64,000 nt of DNA from Streptomyces sp. M41(2017) (GCF_002078175.1 NZ_MWFK01000001.1:3968001-4032000), one strand, 5' to 3'. Positions 35,539-44,531 are shown, counted from the stretch's first letter. Made by a program: numbers and translations. Notes: generated by a model from the letters alone, not told the origin.

Positions 35539-35578
35539 GGTGCGCCGCCGCCGTGATCGCGGCGGGCGGCGGCGCACC
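35539..35578 (-). terminator. Intercistronic hairpin between gluB and gluC
   Basis: Perfect 14-bp arms, GGTGCGCCGCCGCC (35539-35552) and GGCGGCGGCGCACC (35565-35578), 12-nt loop. Placed where solute-binding protein and permease genes usually need unequal expression; acts as partial terminator or mRNA 3' barrier (inference). Confidence 0.7.
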
Positions 35579-35656
35579 GGCGGAACCCCGCGTGAACCGC
35601 GGATTCCTGCGTCACCTGAAGGTCCCTGCGTTACCTGGTGACTTCGGAGGGCCGGG

Positions 35657-36493
35657 CTACTTGACGATCACGCCGATCTTCGGGGCCGGCTCGTTCTTGT
35701 ACTCGGCCGGGCCGAAGTTCTTCTTGACCGCCGCGTCCCAGGCGCCGTCGCCGACCATCTTGGTGAGAGCGGCGTTGATCTTCTTCTCCAGGGCGGAGTC
35801 GCCCTTCTTGATGCCGATGCCGTAGTTCTCGTTGCTCAGCTTGAGGCCGGCGAGCTTGAACTCACCCTTGTACTTGTCCTGCGCCGCGAAGCCCGCGAGG
35901 ATCGAGTCGTCCGTGGTCACCGCGTCGACGGCGCCGCTCTGCAGGCCGGCGATGCACTCCGAGTAGCCGCTGTACTGACGCAGGTTGGCCTTCGGGGCGA
36001 TCGTCTTCTGGACGTTCTGCGCCGACGTCGAGCCGGTCACCGAACAGAGCTTCTTGCCGTTGAGGTCGTCGCCCTTGGCGATCTTCGAGTCCGCCTTGAC
36101 GAGCAGGTCCTGGTGGGCCAGCAGGTAGGGGCCCGCGAAGTCGACCTTGGCCTTGCGCTCGTCGGTGATCGAGTAGGTGGCCGCGATGAACTTCACGTCG
36201 CCGCGGGCGAGCGCGTTCTCACGGTCGGCGCTCTTCGTCTCGACGAAGTCGATCTGGCTCGGCTTGTAACCGAGCTCCTTGGCGACGTAGGTCGCGACGT
36301 CCACGTCGAAGCCGGCGAAGGAGCCGTCCGGCTGCTTCAGGCCGAGACCGGGCTGGTCGTACTTGATGCCGACCTTGATCTTGCCGCCGCCCGAGGAACC
36401 GCTGTCGTCCTTGTTGTCCGAACCGCACGCGGTGGCGGTGGCGGTGAGGGCGAGCACGGCGGCCGAGGCGGCGACGACCTTGGAGAGCTTCAT
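35657..36493 (-). CDS. gluB: Glutamate-binding lipoprotein GluB
   Basis: 278 aa periplasmic-type binding protein (SBP family 3). Lipoprotein signal MKLSKVVAASAAVLALTATA with lipobox Cys 23, then a Ser/Gly linker and the two-lobe domain (IKVGIKYDQPGLGLKQPDG, NYGIGIKKGD). Captures L-glutamate for GluCD. ATG 36493 was chosen because AAGGA lies 8 nt upstream; ATG 36502 would overlap that site. Confidence 0.94.
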   Translation of the reverse strand: MKLSKVVAASAAVLALTATATACGSDNKDDSGSSGGGKIKVGIKYDQPGLGLKQPDGSFAGFDVDVATYVAKELGYKPSQIDFVETKSADRENALARGDVKFIAATYSITDERKAKVDFAGPYLLAHQDLLVKADSKIAKGDDLNGKKLCSVTGSTSAQNVQKTIAPKANLRQYSGYSECIAGLQSGAVDAVTTDDSILAGFAAQDKYKGEFKLAGLKLSNENYGIGIKKGDSALEKKINAALTKMVGDGAWDAAVKKNFGPAEYKNEPAPKIGVIVK

Positions 36494-36597
36494 GGAGAAC
36501 ATCCTTTGCGTGGAGAAAGAAGTACGGGCCGTCGAAGGGCGGTTCGCGCGCTCGGAGCCCCGCGCGCGAGGAGGGACGTCAGGGACGCCGGGAGTGG

Positions 36598-37374
36598 TCA
36601 GTGGTGCAGGATCTTCGACAGGAAGTCCTTGGCACGGTCGCTGCGCGGGTTGCTGAAGAACTGGTCGGGCACCGCCTCTTCGACGATGCGGCCGTCGGCC
36701 ATGAACACGACCCGGTTGGCGGCCGAACGGGCGAAACCCATCTCGTGGGTGACGACGATCATGGTCATGCCGTCGCGGGCGAGCTGCTGCATGACCTCCA
36801 GGACCTCGTTGATCATCTCGGGGTCCAGGGCCGAGGTCGGCTCGTCGAAGAGCATGACCTTCGGGTCCATCGCCAGTGCCCGCGCGATCGCGACGCGCTG
36901 CTGCTGGCCGCCCGACAGCTGCGCCGGGTACTTGTCGGCCTGGGTGCCGACGCCGACCCGGTCGAGGAGCGCCCGGGCCTTCTCCTCCGCCGCCTTCTTG
37001 TCGGTCTTGCGGACCTTGGTCTGGCCCAGCATCACGTTCTCGAGCACGGTCTTGTGCGCGAAGAGGTTGAAGGACTGGAAGACCATGCCCACGTCGGCCC
37101 GGAGCCGCGCGAGCCCCTTGCCCTCCTGGGGCAGCGGCTTGCCGTCGATCGAGATGTCACCCGAATCGATGGTCTCCAGGCGGTTGATCGTGCGGCAGAG
37201 TGTGGACTTCCCGGACCCGGACGGTCCGATGACCACGACGACCTCACCCCGTGTGATCGTCAGGTCGATGTCCTGGAGTACGTGCAACGCGCCGAAGTGC
37301 TTGTTGACGCTCTTCAGGACGACCAGTTCGTCGGTCCCGGCCAGGTCGTCCTTGGCCACCGATACTTCGGTCAT
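36598..37374 (-). CDS. gluA: Glutamate ABC transporter ATP-binding protein GluA
   Basis: 258 aa. Walker [11 protein letters not shown] loop, ABC signature [16 protein letters not shown], Walker [13 protein letters not shown] and H loop VVTHEMGFA all intact. Powers GluBCD. First gene of the operon, transcribed divergently from gluR; in S. coelicolor the GluR-GluK system activates this operon in response to glutamate (known). Start [17 protein letters not shown]. Confidence 0.95.
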   Translation of the reverse strand: MTEVSVAKDDLAGTDELVVLKSVNKHFGALHVLQDIDLTITRGEVVVVIGPSGSGKSTLCRTINRLETIDSGDISIDGKPLPQEGKGLARLRADVGMVFQSFNLFAHKTVLENVMLGQTKVRKTDKKAAEEKARALLDRVGVGTQADKYPAQLSGGQQQRVAIARALAMDPKVMLFDEPTSALDPEMINEVLEVMQQLARDGMTMIVVTHEMGFARSAANRVVFMADGRIVEEAVPDQFFSNPRSDRAKDFLSKILHH

Positions 37375-37461
37375 CGCTTTGGGGCTCCGTCCTCCTCGGT
37401 TTCGGAGGACAGTAGTGACCCCGCACGACCAGCGTCATTACATCTGAGGGGAACTTGAGCA

Positions 37462-37575
37462 TCACGATCCGGTAGCAATCGGACACGTGTCGTAATGGCC
37501 GGCGCGAAGGCGCGTACCGGCTGGGTAACGGAAGCCGCAGGCAACCCGAAGGCCCTTGACGCCGTCCTTGTCCAT
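37462..37575 (-). CDS. Candidate 37-aa small ORF in the gluA leader
   Basis: ATG 37575 is preceded 8 nt upstream by AAGGAAG, a strong Shine-Dalgarno. Peptide begins MDKDGVKGLRVACGFRYPAG and ends CPIATGS; two Cys, no hydrophobic segment. Third-position GC is about 70%, moderately coding. It ends 87 nt before gluA and would be on the gluA mRNA if transcription starts upstream. The palindrome GACACGTGTC (37482-37491) lies inside it. No family recognised. Confidence 0.45.
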   Translation of the reverse strand: MDKDGVKGLRVACGFRYPAGTRLRAGHYDTCPIATGS

Positions 37576-37623
37576 CGGCGTGACTTCCTTGTTGGCGCAC
37601 GCGTGCGTGCACCGTTCCACAGG

Positions 37624-37668
37624 GCACGCGCCGCGACCGTACGCCATTGCACGCGCCGAGACCGTACG
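37624..37668. promoter_or_regulatory. Two 20-bp direct repeats upstream of gluR
   Basis: GCACGCGCCG[C/A]GACCGTACG occurs at 37624-37643 and 37649-37668, 19 of 20 bases identical, period 25 bp. It lies just before gluR in the gluA-gluR intergenic region, where GluR is known to bind in S. coelicolor. OmpR-type regulators bind direct repeats; assignment to GluR is inferred. Confidence 0.5.
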
Positions 37669-37692
37669 ACCGATGAACCGGAGGGGGCCGGA

Positions 37693-38379
37693 ATGAGACT
37701 GCTGCTCGTCGAGGACGACAACCACGTCGCCGCGGCCCTGTCCGCCGTGCTCGCACGGCACGGCTTCGACGTCACCCACGCCCGCAGCGGCGAGGAGGCC
37801 CTGCAGGCCCTCGTCCCGGAGAGCGACGGCTTCGGGGTCGTCCTCCTCGACCTCGGACTGCCCGACCAGGACGGTTACGAGGTCTGCGGCAAGATCCGGA
37901 AGCGGACCGCCACCCCGGTGATCATGGTCACCGCGCGCGCGGACGTGCGCTCCCGCATCCACGGCCTCAACCTCGGCGCCGACGACTACGTGGTGAAGCC
38001 GTACGACACCGGGGAACTGCTGGCCCGCATCCACGCCGTCGCGCGGCGCACCGCCCACGACGACGCCGCGACCCCCGGTGAGGCCGCACTGCTCCTCGGT
38101 CCCGTCCGCATCGAGCTCCCCAACCGGCAGGTCACCGTCGGCGGCACCACCGTCCAGCTGACCCGCAAGGAGTTCGACCTGCTCGCGCTCCTCGCGCAGC
38201 GCCCCGGTGTGGTGTTCCGCCGCGAGCAGATCATCAGCGAGGTGTGGCGCACCAGCTGGGAGGGGACCGGACGCACCCTGGAGGTGCACGTCGCCTCGCT
38301 GCGTTCCAAGCTGCGCATGCCGGCGCTGATCGAGACCGTGCGCGGCGTCGGGTACCGGCTCGTCGCCCCGGCCGGGTAG
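37693..38379 (+). CDS. gluR: OmpR-family response regulator GluR
   Basis: 228 aa. Receiver domain with acidic pocket (VEDD), acceptor Asp 53 in LLDLGLPDQDG and the KPYDTGELLARIH switch lysine; C-terminal OmpR winged helix (LTRKEFDLLALLAQRPGVVF, GTGRTLEVHVASLRSKL). Start ATG 37693 begins the receiver (MRLLLVEDD). Position between gluABCD and a kinase matches S. coelicolor GluR, the glutamate-responsive activator of gluABCD. Confidence 0.9.
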   Translation: MRLLLVEDDNHVAAALSAVLARHGFDVTHARSGEEALQALVPESDGFGVVLLDLGLPDQDGYEVCGKIRKRTATPVIMVTARADVRSRIHGLNLGADDYVVKPYDTGELLARIHAVARRTAHDDAATPGEAALLLGPVRIELPNRQVTVGGTTVQLTRKEFDLLALLAQRPGVVFRREQIISEVWRTSWEGTGRTLEVHVASLRSKLRMPALIETVRGVGYRLVAPAG

Positions 38380-38387
38380 CGGCCGCG

Positions 38388-39800
38388 GTGCGCACGCGTC
38401 TCCTCCCGCTGCTCATCGTCCTGATGGCGGCCGTCCTGCTCGCCCTCGGCGTTCCGCTCGCCGTCAGCGTCGCGGCGGCCCGCCAGCAGCGCGTCGTCGT
38501 CGACCGCATCGACGACACCGCGCGTTTCTCCGCCCTCGCCCAGTACGTCACCGAACCGCCGAGCGGCACCCAGGGCGGCTTCCCCGACGAACGCGCCGAG
38601 ACGCTGCGCACCGAGCTGGCCCGCTACTACGAGGTGTACGGCATCCGCGCCGGCGTCTTCTACCGCAACCTGAGGCCCATGGCCAACGCCCCGGACGACT
38701 GGGGTCTGCCCCGGACGGGGGTGGCCCGCGACGCCTTCAACGAGGCGCTGGTCAGCCGCCGCAGCCACGACCCCGAGCAGGTCTGGCCCTGGCAGCGCCA
38801 CCGGCTCGTCGTCGCCTCCCCGGTCATCAAGGACGGCGACGTCATCGCCGTCGTCGTCACCGACTCGCCCACCGGGCAGATGCGGTCCGCGACCCTGCAC
38901 GGCTGGCTGATCATCGGGGCGGGCGAGATCGCCGCGATGCTCCTCGCGGTCGGCGCCGCGCTACGGCTGACCGGCTGGGTGCTGCGCCCGGTACGCGTCC
39001 TCGACGCCACCACGCACGACATCGCGACCGGGCGCCTCAAGTCCCGGGTCGCGGCGGCCGGCGGACCACCGGAACTCCAGCGCCTGGCCCGGTCGTTCAA
39101 CGAGATGGCCGACAACGTCGAGGATGTGCTGGAGCAGCAGCGCGCCTTCGTCGCCGACGCCTCGCACCAGTTGCGCAACCCGCTCTCCGCACTGCTGCTG
39201 CGCATCGAGCTGCTCGCCCTCGAACTGCCCGAGGGCAACGAGGAGATCGCCTCCGTCCGCACCGAGGGCAAGCGTCTGGCCCAGGTCCTGGACGATCTGC
39301 TCGACCTGGCCCTGGCCGAGCACGCCGAGGCCGACGTGCGCCTCACGGACGTCGGCGCGCTGACCGCCGAGCGGGTCGCCTCCTGGCAGCCGGTCGCCGA
39401 AAGCCGGGGGGTACGGCTGGTGGGGGCCTGCCCGGCCGTCACCGCCTGGGCCGACCCGGTCACGCTGTCGAGCGCCCTGGACGCGGTGATCGACAACGCG
39501 GTGAAGTTCACGCCCGAGGACGGATGCGTCGAGGTGACGGTCGAGTCCAACGGCCGGACGTCGACCGTCGTGGTGACCGACTGCGGTCCCGGCCTCTCGG
39601 ACGAGGACCTGACGCGCATCGGCGACCGCTTCTGGCGCAGCGCCGTCCATCAGAACGTCAAGGGCTCGGGCCTCGGCCTGTCCATCTCGCGGGCCCTGCT
39701 GGAGGCGGGCGGCGGCTCCATCGCGTACGACCACCAAGAGCCGCACGGCCTGCGCGTGACGGTGACGGTGCCGAGGTCGGAGCCCGGGCGCGTCACCTGA
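38388..39800 (+). CDS. gluK: Sensor histidine kinase GluK
   Basis: 470 aa. N-terminal helix (LLPLLIVLMAAVLLALGVPLAV), an extracellular sensor of ~130 residues, second helix (ARGLIIGAGEIAAMLL-like region, about 170-195), HAMP (LRPVRVLDATTHDIATG), HisKA with His 260 in DASHQLRNPL and HATPase motifs NAVKF, DCGPGLS and GSGLGLSI. GTG 38388 starts 8 bp after gluR; coupling likely. Cognate of GluR for extracellular glutamate sensing (known in S. coelicolor). Confidence 0.88.
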   Translation: MRTRLLPLLIVLMAAVLLALGVPLAVSVAAARQQRVVVDRIDDTARFSALAQYVTEPPSGTQGGFPDERAETLRTELARYYEVYGIRAGVFYRNLRPMANAPDDWGLPRTGVARDAFNEALVSRRSHDPEQVWPWQRHRLVVASPVIKDGDVIAVVVTDSPTGQMRSATLHGWLIIGAGEIAAMLLAVGAALRLTGWVLRPVRVLDATTHDIATGRLKSRVAAAGGPPELQRLARSFNEMADNVEDVLEQQRAFVADASHQLRNPLSALLLRIELLALELPEGNEEIASVRTEGKRLAQVLDDLLDLALAEHAEADVRLTDVGALTAERVASWQPVAESRGVRLVGACPAVTAWADPVTLSSALDAVIDNAVKFTPEDGCVEVTVESNGRTSTVVVTDCGPGLSDEDLTRIGDRFWRSAVHQNVKGSGLGLSISRALLEAGGGSIAYDHQEPHGLRVTVTVPRSEPGRVT

Positions 39801-39824
39801 GCGGGGTGCGTCCGGTACGGCCGG

Positions 39825-40823
39825 CTACGGCTTGATCGACCGGTAGTAGCGCCGCGCGCCCTCGTGCAGGGGCAGCGGATCCGTGTAGATCGCGGTGCGC
39901 AGGTCCACGAGCTGGGCCGCGTGCACCTTCTGGCCGATGCGGTCGCGGCTGGCGATCACCGTGCGCGTGAGTTCCTCGGTCAGGTTCGCGTCCGCGTCGT
40001 CCCGTGTGATCAGGAAGTTGGCCACGGCCAGCGTCTGCACGGCCGCGCCGCGCTGTGCCTTCGGATAGGCGTCGGCGGGCATCACCGCGGCCCGGTAGTA
40101 GCGCGAGGCGCCGCCCTGCTCGTGCAGCTTCTTGACGAGGTCGCTGCCGATCGGCACCAGACGGATGTCGTCGGCCTCGGAGAGCTCGAGGACGGCGCTG
40201 GTGGGGAGGCCACCGGACCAGAAGAAGGCGTCGATCCTGTGGTCCTTGAGCATCTCCGGCATGTCCTTGATGCCGTTGTCGAGAGGCTCGATGTCGCTGT
40301 CGGCGTCCAGTCCCGCCGCCTGGAGCACGTGGTTCGCGATCAGCCGCACCCCGGAGCCGCTCGGACCGACGGCGACCTTCCTGCCCTTCAGATCCGCCAC
40401 CGACCGTATGGACGACGAGCGCCGCACCACCAGGTGCACGTAGTCGTCGTACAGCCGCGAGCAGCCGCGCAGCCGGCCCGAGCCCGGCTTGTTCTGCAGG
40501 ATGTACGTCTCCACGGCGTCGGCCGCCGCGATGCTGAAGTCGGCCTGGCCGGTGGCCACGCGCCGGATGTTCTCCTGCGACCCGTCGCTGTTCAGCAGCC
40601 TGACGTCGACATCGGGCATGTCCTTGGCCATGGCTCCCTGCAGGAGCGTGCCGTACTTCTGGTAGACCCCGGTCGGGGTGCCCGCGCTGAAGGTGATCGT
40701 CCCGTGCGGGGACTCCTCGCCGAACGGCAGCAGCCACCACAGCAGCAGCCCGACGACCGCGAGGACGGCCGTCGAGCCGAACAGCGCGCGGCGTCGGCCG
40801 ATGTGGGGGAGTGCCGGGAACAT
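39825..40823 (-). CDS. TAXI-family TRAP transporter solute-binding protein
   Basis: 332 aa. Basic N-terminus then a hydrophobic anchor (about 15-35, ALFGSTAVLAVVGLLLWWLL). The TAXI domain follows: ITFSAGTPTGVYQKYGTLLQ, FSIAAADAVETYIL and the DAFFWSGGLPTSAV pocket segment. Such proteins bind small organic acids or glutamate. No TRAP membrane subunits are adjacent, and the gene converges with gluK (24 bp between stops), so it may be a sensor accessory. That role is inference. Confidence 0.83.
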   Translation of the reverse strand: MFPALPHIGRRRALFGSTAVLAVVGLLLWWLLPFGEESPHGTITFSAGTPTGVYQKYGTLLQGAMAKDMPDVDVRLLNSDGSQENIRRVATGQADFSIAAADAVETYILQNKPGSGRLRGCSRLYDDYVHLVVRRSSSIRSVADLKGRKVAVGPSGSGVRLIANHVLQAAGLDADSDIEPLDNGIKDMPEMLKDHRIDAFFWSGGLPTSAVLELSEADDIRLVPIGSDLVKKLHEQGGASRYYRAAVMPADAYPKAQRGAAVQTLAVANFLITRDDADANLTEELTRTVIASRDRIGQKVHAAQLVDLRTAIYTDPLPLHEGARRYYRSIKP

Positions 40824-40895
40824 GCGCGCGATCCTGCCAGCCCGAGGGCGGTCCTGACCAGGCCGGGACGGGCGGGACCGGGTCGTGGGGATCGA

Positions 40896-40901
40896 TAGGC
40901 T
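40896..40901 (+). promoter_or_regulatory. Candidate -10 of a leaderless promoter, mazG-like gene
   Basis: TAGGCT, 6 nt before ATG 40908, no Shine-Dalgarno. Confidence 0.45.
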
Positions 40902-40907
40902 CGGCCC

Positions 40908-41450
40908 ATGCAGCCGTCCTTCCCGTCGCAGGACCCTTCTCCCGCAGCTCGAGCTGCTTCCCCGACGGCGTCTCCGGAGGCCGCGCGGGGCGCCTCGGCC
41001 GTCGGCGATCCGGCCGCCGCCCCCTCGCCCGCGGCCCTCTCACCGGGCTCCCCTTCCCCGGCCGCGCTGGTCCGGGAGTTCCACCGGGCGTTCGGGCTGC
41101 ACACCGGCAGCGTCCCGGCCGAGGTCTCGCCGGCGCTGGCCGCGCACCGCGGGGAACTGCTGGCCGAGGAGGCCGCGGAAGTGGCGGAGGTCTCGGTCGG
41201 GGGTCCGCTCGACCGGCTGGCGCACGAACTCGCCGACGTCGTGTACGTGGCGTACGGCACGGCCCTCGTCCACGGGATCGACCTCGACGCGGTGATCGCC
41301 GAGATCCACCGGGCCAACATGACGAAGATCGGCCCCGACGGCCAGGTCGCCCGCCGGGCCGACGGCAAGGTCCTCAAGGGCGCGCACTACCGGGCCCCGG
41401 ACGTCGCCGAGGTCCTGCGCCGCCAGGGATGGAGCGCGCCGGACGCCTAG
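40908..41450 (+). CDS. MazG-like nucleotide pyrophosphohydrolase
   Basis: 180 aa. All-alpha NTP pyrophosphatase of the phosphoribosyl-ATP-PPase/MazG superfamily. Metal-binding ExxE ... ExxD pattern: ELLAEEAAEVAEV followed by HELADVVYVAYG. A polar Ala/Pro/Ser N-terminal ~55 residues is not part of the fold. Probably sanitises noncanonical NTPs; substrate not predictable. The 257 bp after it hold no clear gene. Confidence 0.78.
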   Translation: MQPSFPSQDPSPAARAASPTASPEAARGASAVGDPAAAPSPAALSPGSPSPAALVREFHRAFGLHTGSVPAEVSPALAAHRGELLAEEAAEVAEVSVGGPLDRLAHELADVVYVAYGTALVHGIDLDAVIAEIHRANMTKIGPDGQVARRADGKVLKGAHYRAPDVAEVLRRQGWSAPDA

Positions 41451-41707
41451 GGGTGTGGCGTCCGGGCGGGGCCGTACGTGGCGTTCCGGCCGCCGGGAAC
41501 CGTGCCGGGTCCTGCGGCCTGGAGGTCGTCCGGGGCCGAGCCGTCGCCGAGGGCACGTTTTCACTCGGGCCTCGGACAGACGTACGCGCGTACCCCTTCC
41601 ACGGCCTCGGACCCGCTTGTTAACTTCGCGGAGCGGCGCCGTGCGACGTCGCTGAGCGAACCGCCCGGCAAGGTCGCCGGACCGCCCGGGACGAGCAGGG
41701 GGAGCGT
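41451..41707. other. Spacer between mazG-like and hydrolase genes
   Basis: 257 bp. Shadow frames only; the GTTAAC near 41619 is the most AT-rich point and may mark a promoter, but I cannot assign boxes. Confidence 0.35.
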
Positions 41708-42583
41708 ATGGACGAGCCGGCCGAACTCGATCTGCCCGTCGAGGGCGGAACCCTGCGGGTCCTGCGGTTCGGTGGCGGGCCGCGCACCGCGCTCGCCGCC
41801 CACGGCATCACCGCGTCCGGCATGGCGTTCGGCGCCCTCGCCCGCCACCTCTCCGACGAGTGGAGCCTGTTCGCGCCCGACCTGCGGGGACGCGGCGGGA
41901 GCACCGACACCCCGGGCCCGTACGGCCTGGACCGGCACGCCGGCGATCTGTGCCGGCTGGCGGAAGGCCTCGGCGACGGGGCCCCGGTCGCGCTGACCGG
42001 GCACTCGATGGGCGCGTACGTCGCGCTGCTCGCCGCCGCGCGCAGCCCCGAACTGTTCGACCGGCTCCTGCTCGTCGACGGAGGGCTGCCCCTGCCGGTG
42101 CCGCCCGGCGCCGATCTCGACGGCATCCTCGACGTGACGCTCGGCCCCGCGATCGTGCGCCTCGGCCGGACGTACGAGACCGACCAGGACTACGTCGACT
42201 TCTTCCGCGCCCACCCGGCCCTGGGCCCGGACTGGAACGCCGACGTCGAGGCGTACGTCCGCTACGACCTCACGGGTCCCGAGGGCGCCCGCCGGTCGAA
42301 GGCACGCGAGGAAGCCGTACGGCAGGACGGGCGGGATCTGCTGGCCTCCGGGGACCGCTTCGCGGCGGACCTGGAGCGGCTCTCCGTCCCCGCGCTGCTG
42401 CTGCACGCGCCGCTCGGGCTGCTCGGCCAGGAGCCGCCGATGCTGCCCGCCACCGTGATCGAGCGCTGGACCGGCGGGTCGGTGGACCTGCCCGCCGAAC
42501 TGGTCGAGGACTCCAACCACTACACGATCCTGCTGGGCGCCGCCGCGAAGACGGTGGCGGAACGGTTCACCGGCCTCGCCTGA
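41708..42583 (+). CDS. Alpha/beta hydrolase
   Basis: 291 aa. Oxyanion region AAHGITASG, nucleophile elbow GHSMGAY (Ser), and the late His in EDSNHYTIL. The acid is probably in LLLVDGG or near the cap. DLRGRGGSTDTPGPYGL is typical of the esterase/lactonase group. Substrate unknown. GAGCGT-like ribosome site before ATG 41708. Confidence 0.8.
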   Translation: MDEPAELDLPVEGGTLRVLRFGGGPRTALAAHGITASGMAFGALARHLSDEWSLFAPDLRGRGGSTDTPGPYGLDRHAGDLCRLAEGLGDGAPVALTGHSMGAYVALLAAARSPELFDRLLLVDGGLPLPVPPGADLDGILDVTLGPAIVRLGRTYETDQDYVDFFRAHPALGPDWNADVEAYVRYDLTGPEGARRSKAREEAVRQDGRDLLASGDRFAADLERLSVPALLLHAPLGLLGQEPPMLPATVIERWTGGSVDLPAELVEDSNHYTILLGAAAKTVAERFTGLA

Positions 42584-42624
42584 CGCCGGATCGGCGGGCG
42601 GCGGGGCCCGCGGGCGGCCGACGG

Positions 42625-42777
42625 TCAGCCGGAGGACCCGGCGATCCGGTCCAGCCACTCCTCCATGAGCCCGCGCTCCGGTGCGGTCCGGGCGTCGGTC
42701 CCCGCGGACCCCGCGCTCGCCCGGCTCCTGGGCCGGCCGACGGTACCGGTCGAGGACGCCCTGCGGCCCTCAGTCAC
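42625..42777 (-). CDS. Candidate 50-aa hypothetical protein
   Basis: Start GTG 42777 has GGAGGT 7 nt upstream, a good Shine-Dalgarno. Ser/Thr/Arg/Gly rich N-terminal two thirds, then an acidic-amphipathic end GLMEEWLDRIAGSSG. No family known. A longer in-frame extension to 42981 overlaps the miaB promoter region and is unlikely. Confidence 0.45.
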   Translation of the reverse strand: MTEGRRASSTGTVGRPRSRASAGSAGTDARTAPERGLMEEWLDRIAGSSG

Positions 42778-42794
42778 CGCGTGACCTCCGCGGG

Positions 42795-42851
42795 CCCGGA
42801 CGGCACGGTGACGGTCCGCCCTGGACCGGGTCCCGGACGGCACGGTGACGG
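42795..42851. repeat. 20-bp perfect direct repeat between the small ORF and miaB
   Basis: CCCGGACGGCACGGTGACGG at 42795-42814 and again at 42832-42851, identical, period 37 bp. It lies just upstream (in transcription direction) of the small minus-strand ORF. May be regulatory or a local duplication. Confidence 0.7.
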
Positions 42852-42986
42852 CCGCCAGCGACCGGGCGCGGTACGGCCCGGAGCGCGGGCCGCGGCCGGA
42901 CCCGTAGCGGCGGCCCGGTCCGCGCCCTGCCCGTGCGCCGTCCCGGCCGTGGGGCGCCTGCGTCCTGACCCACTCCGGCAACCGCC

Positions 42987-42992
42987 TACCCT
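42987..42992 (+). promoter_or_regulatory. Candidate -10 of a leaderless miaB promoter
   Basis: TACCCT, 6 nt before ATG 42999, no Shine-Dalgarno. Confidence 0.45.
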
Positions 42993-42998
42993 TGTCAC

Positions 42999-44531
42999 AT
43001 GAGCAGCGGCGACCGGAGTCAGGCAGTGGACGTTCAGGAATCCAAGACGTACGAAGTGCGCACCTACGGGTGTCAGATGAACGTCCATGACTCCGAGCGG
43101 CTCTCCGGGCTCCTGGAGGACGCCGGATACGTGCGGGCCCCCGCGGGCTCGGACGGCGACGCGGACGTCGTCGTCTTCAACACCTGCGCCGTCCGCGAGA
43201 ACGCCGACAACAAGCTCTACGGCAACCTGGGCCGCCTCGCCCCGATGAAGACCAAGCGCCCCGGCATGCAGATCGCCGTCGGCGGCTGCCTCGCCCAGAA
43301 GGACCGCGACACCATCGTCAAGAAGGCGCCCTGGGTGGACGTCGTCTTCGGCACGCACAACATCGGCAAGCTGCCGGTCCTGCTGGAGCGCGCCCGCGTC
43401 CAGGAGGAGGCGCAGATCGAGATCGCCGAGTCCCTGGAGGCGTTCCCCTCCACCCTGCCGACCCGCCGCGAGAGCGCGTACGCGGCCTGGGTGTCGATCT
43501 CCGTCGGCTGCAACAACACCTGCACCTTCTGCATCGTCCCGGCGCTGCGCGGCAAGGAGAAGGACCGCAGGACCGGCGACATCCTCGCCGAGATCGAGGC
43601 CCTGGTCGGCGAGGGCGTCTCCGAGATCACGCTCCTCGGGCAGAACGTCAACGCGTACGGCAGCGACATCGGCGACCGCGAGGCCTTCAGTAAGCTGCTG
43701 CGCGCCTGCGGAAGGATCGAGGGCCTGGAGCGCGTCCGCTTCACCTCGCCCCACCCGCGCGACTTCACCGACGACGTGATCGCCGCCATGGCCGAGACGC
43801 CGAACGTGATGCCGCAGCTGCACATGCCGATGCAGTCCGGCTCCGACACGGTCCTGAAGGCCATGCGCCGTTCGTACCGCCAGGAGCGCTTCCTCGGGAT
43901 CATCGACAAGGTCCGGGCCGCCATCCCGCACGCGGCGATCACCACCGACATCATCGTGGGCTTCCCCGGCGAGACGGAGGAGGACTTCGAGCAGACCCTG
44001 CACGCCGTGCGCGAGGCCCGCTTCTCGCAGGCCTTCACCTTCCAGTACTCCAAGCGCCCCGGCACCCCGGCGGCCACCATGGAGGGGCAGATCCCCAAGG
44101 AGGTCGTCCAGGCGCGCTACGAGCGTCTCGTCGCGCTCCAGGAGGAGATCTCCTGGGACGAGAACAAGAAGCAGGTCGGCCGCACGCTGGAGTTGATGGT
44201 CGCCGAGGGCGAGGGCCGCAAGGACGGCGCCACCCACCGGCTCTCCGGCCGCGCCCCCGACAACCGCCTGGTCCACTTCACCAAGCCCGAGACGGAGGTC
44301 CGCCCCGGCGACGTGGTCACCGTCGAGATCACGTACGCCGCCCCGCACCACCTCCTCGCCGAGGGTGCCGTGCTGGACGTGCGGCGCACGCGCGCCGGAG
44401 ACGCCTGGGAGAAGCGCAACGCCGCCGCGGCCGCCAAGCCGGCGGGCGTCATGCTCGGCCTGCCGAAGATCGGCGCCCCCGAGCCCCTGCCGGTCGCGGC
44501 GGGCACGGGCAGCGGCTGCGGCTGCGACTAG
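42999..44531 (+). CDS. miaB: tRNA-2-methylthio-N6-dimethylallyladenosine synthase
   Basis: 510 aa radical-SAM methylthiotransferase acting at tRNA A37 after MiaA. N-terminal MTTase cysteines in [24 protein letters not shown] and GGCLAQKD; radical-SAM C171-x3-C175-x2-C178 (GCNNTCTFC); [10 protein letters not shown] and TRAM domain. The YGCQMN motif identifies MiaB versus RimO. The C-terminal ~70 residues include a Gly/Cys tail (SGCGCD). miaA follows 1.7 kb downstream. Confidence 0.95.
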   Translation: MSSGDRSQAVDVQESKTYEVRTYGCQMNVHDSERLSGLLEDAGYVRAPAGSDGDADVVVFNTCAVRENADNKLYGNLGRLAPMKTKRPGMQIAVGGCLAQKDRDTIVKKAPWVDVVFGTHNIGKLPVLLERARVQEEAQIEIAESLEAFPSTLPTRRESAYAAWVSISVGCNNTCTFCIVPALRGKEKDRRTGDILAEIEALVGEGVSEITLLGQNVNAYGSDIGDREAFSKLLRACGRIEGLERVRFTSPHPRDFTDDVIAAMAETPNVMPQLHMPMQSGSDTVLKAMRRSYRQERFLGIIDKVRAAIPHAAITTDIIVGFPGETEEDFEQTLHAVREARFSQAFTFQYSKRPGTPAATMEGQIPKEVVQARYERLVALQEEISWDENKKQVGRTLELMVAEGEGRKDGATHRLSGRAPDNRLVHFTKPETEVRPGDVVTVEITYAAPHHLLAEGAVLDVRRTRAGDAWEKRNAAAAAKPAGVMLGLPKIGAPEPLPVAAGTGSGCGCD

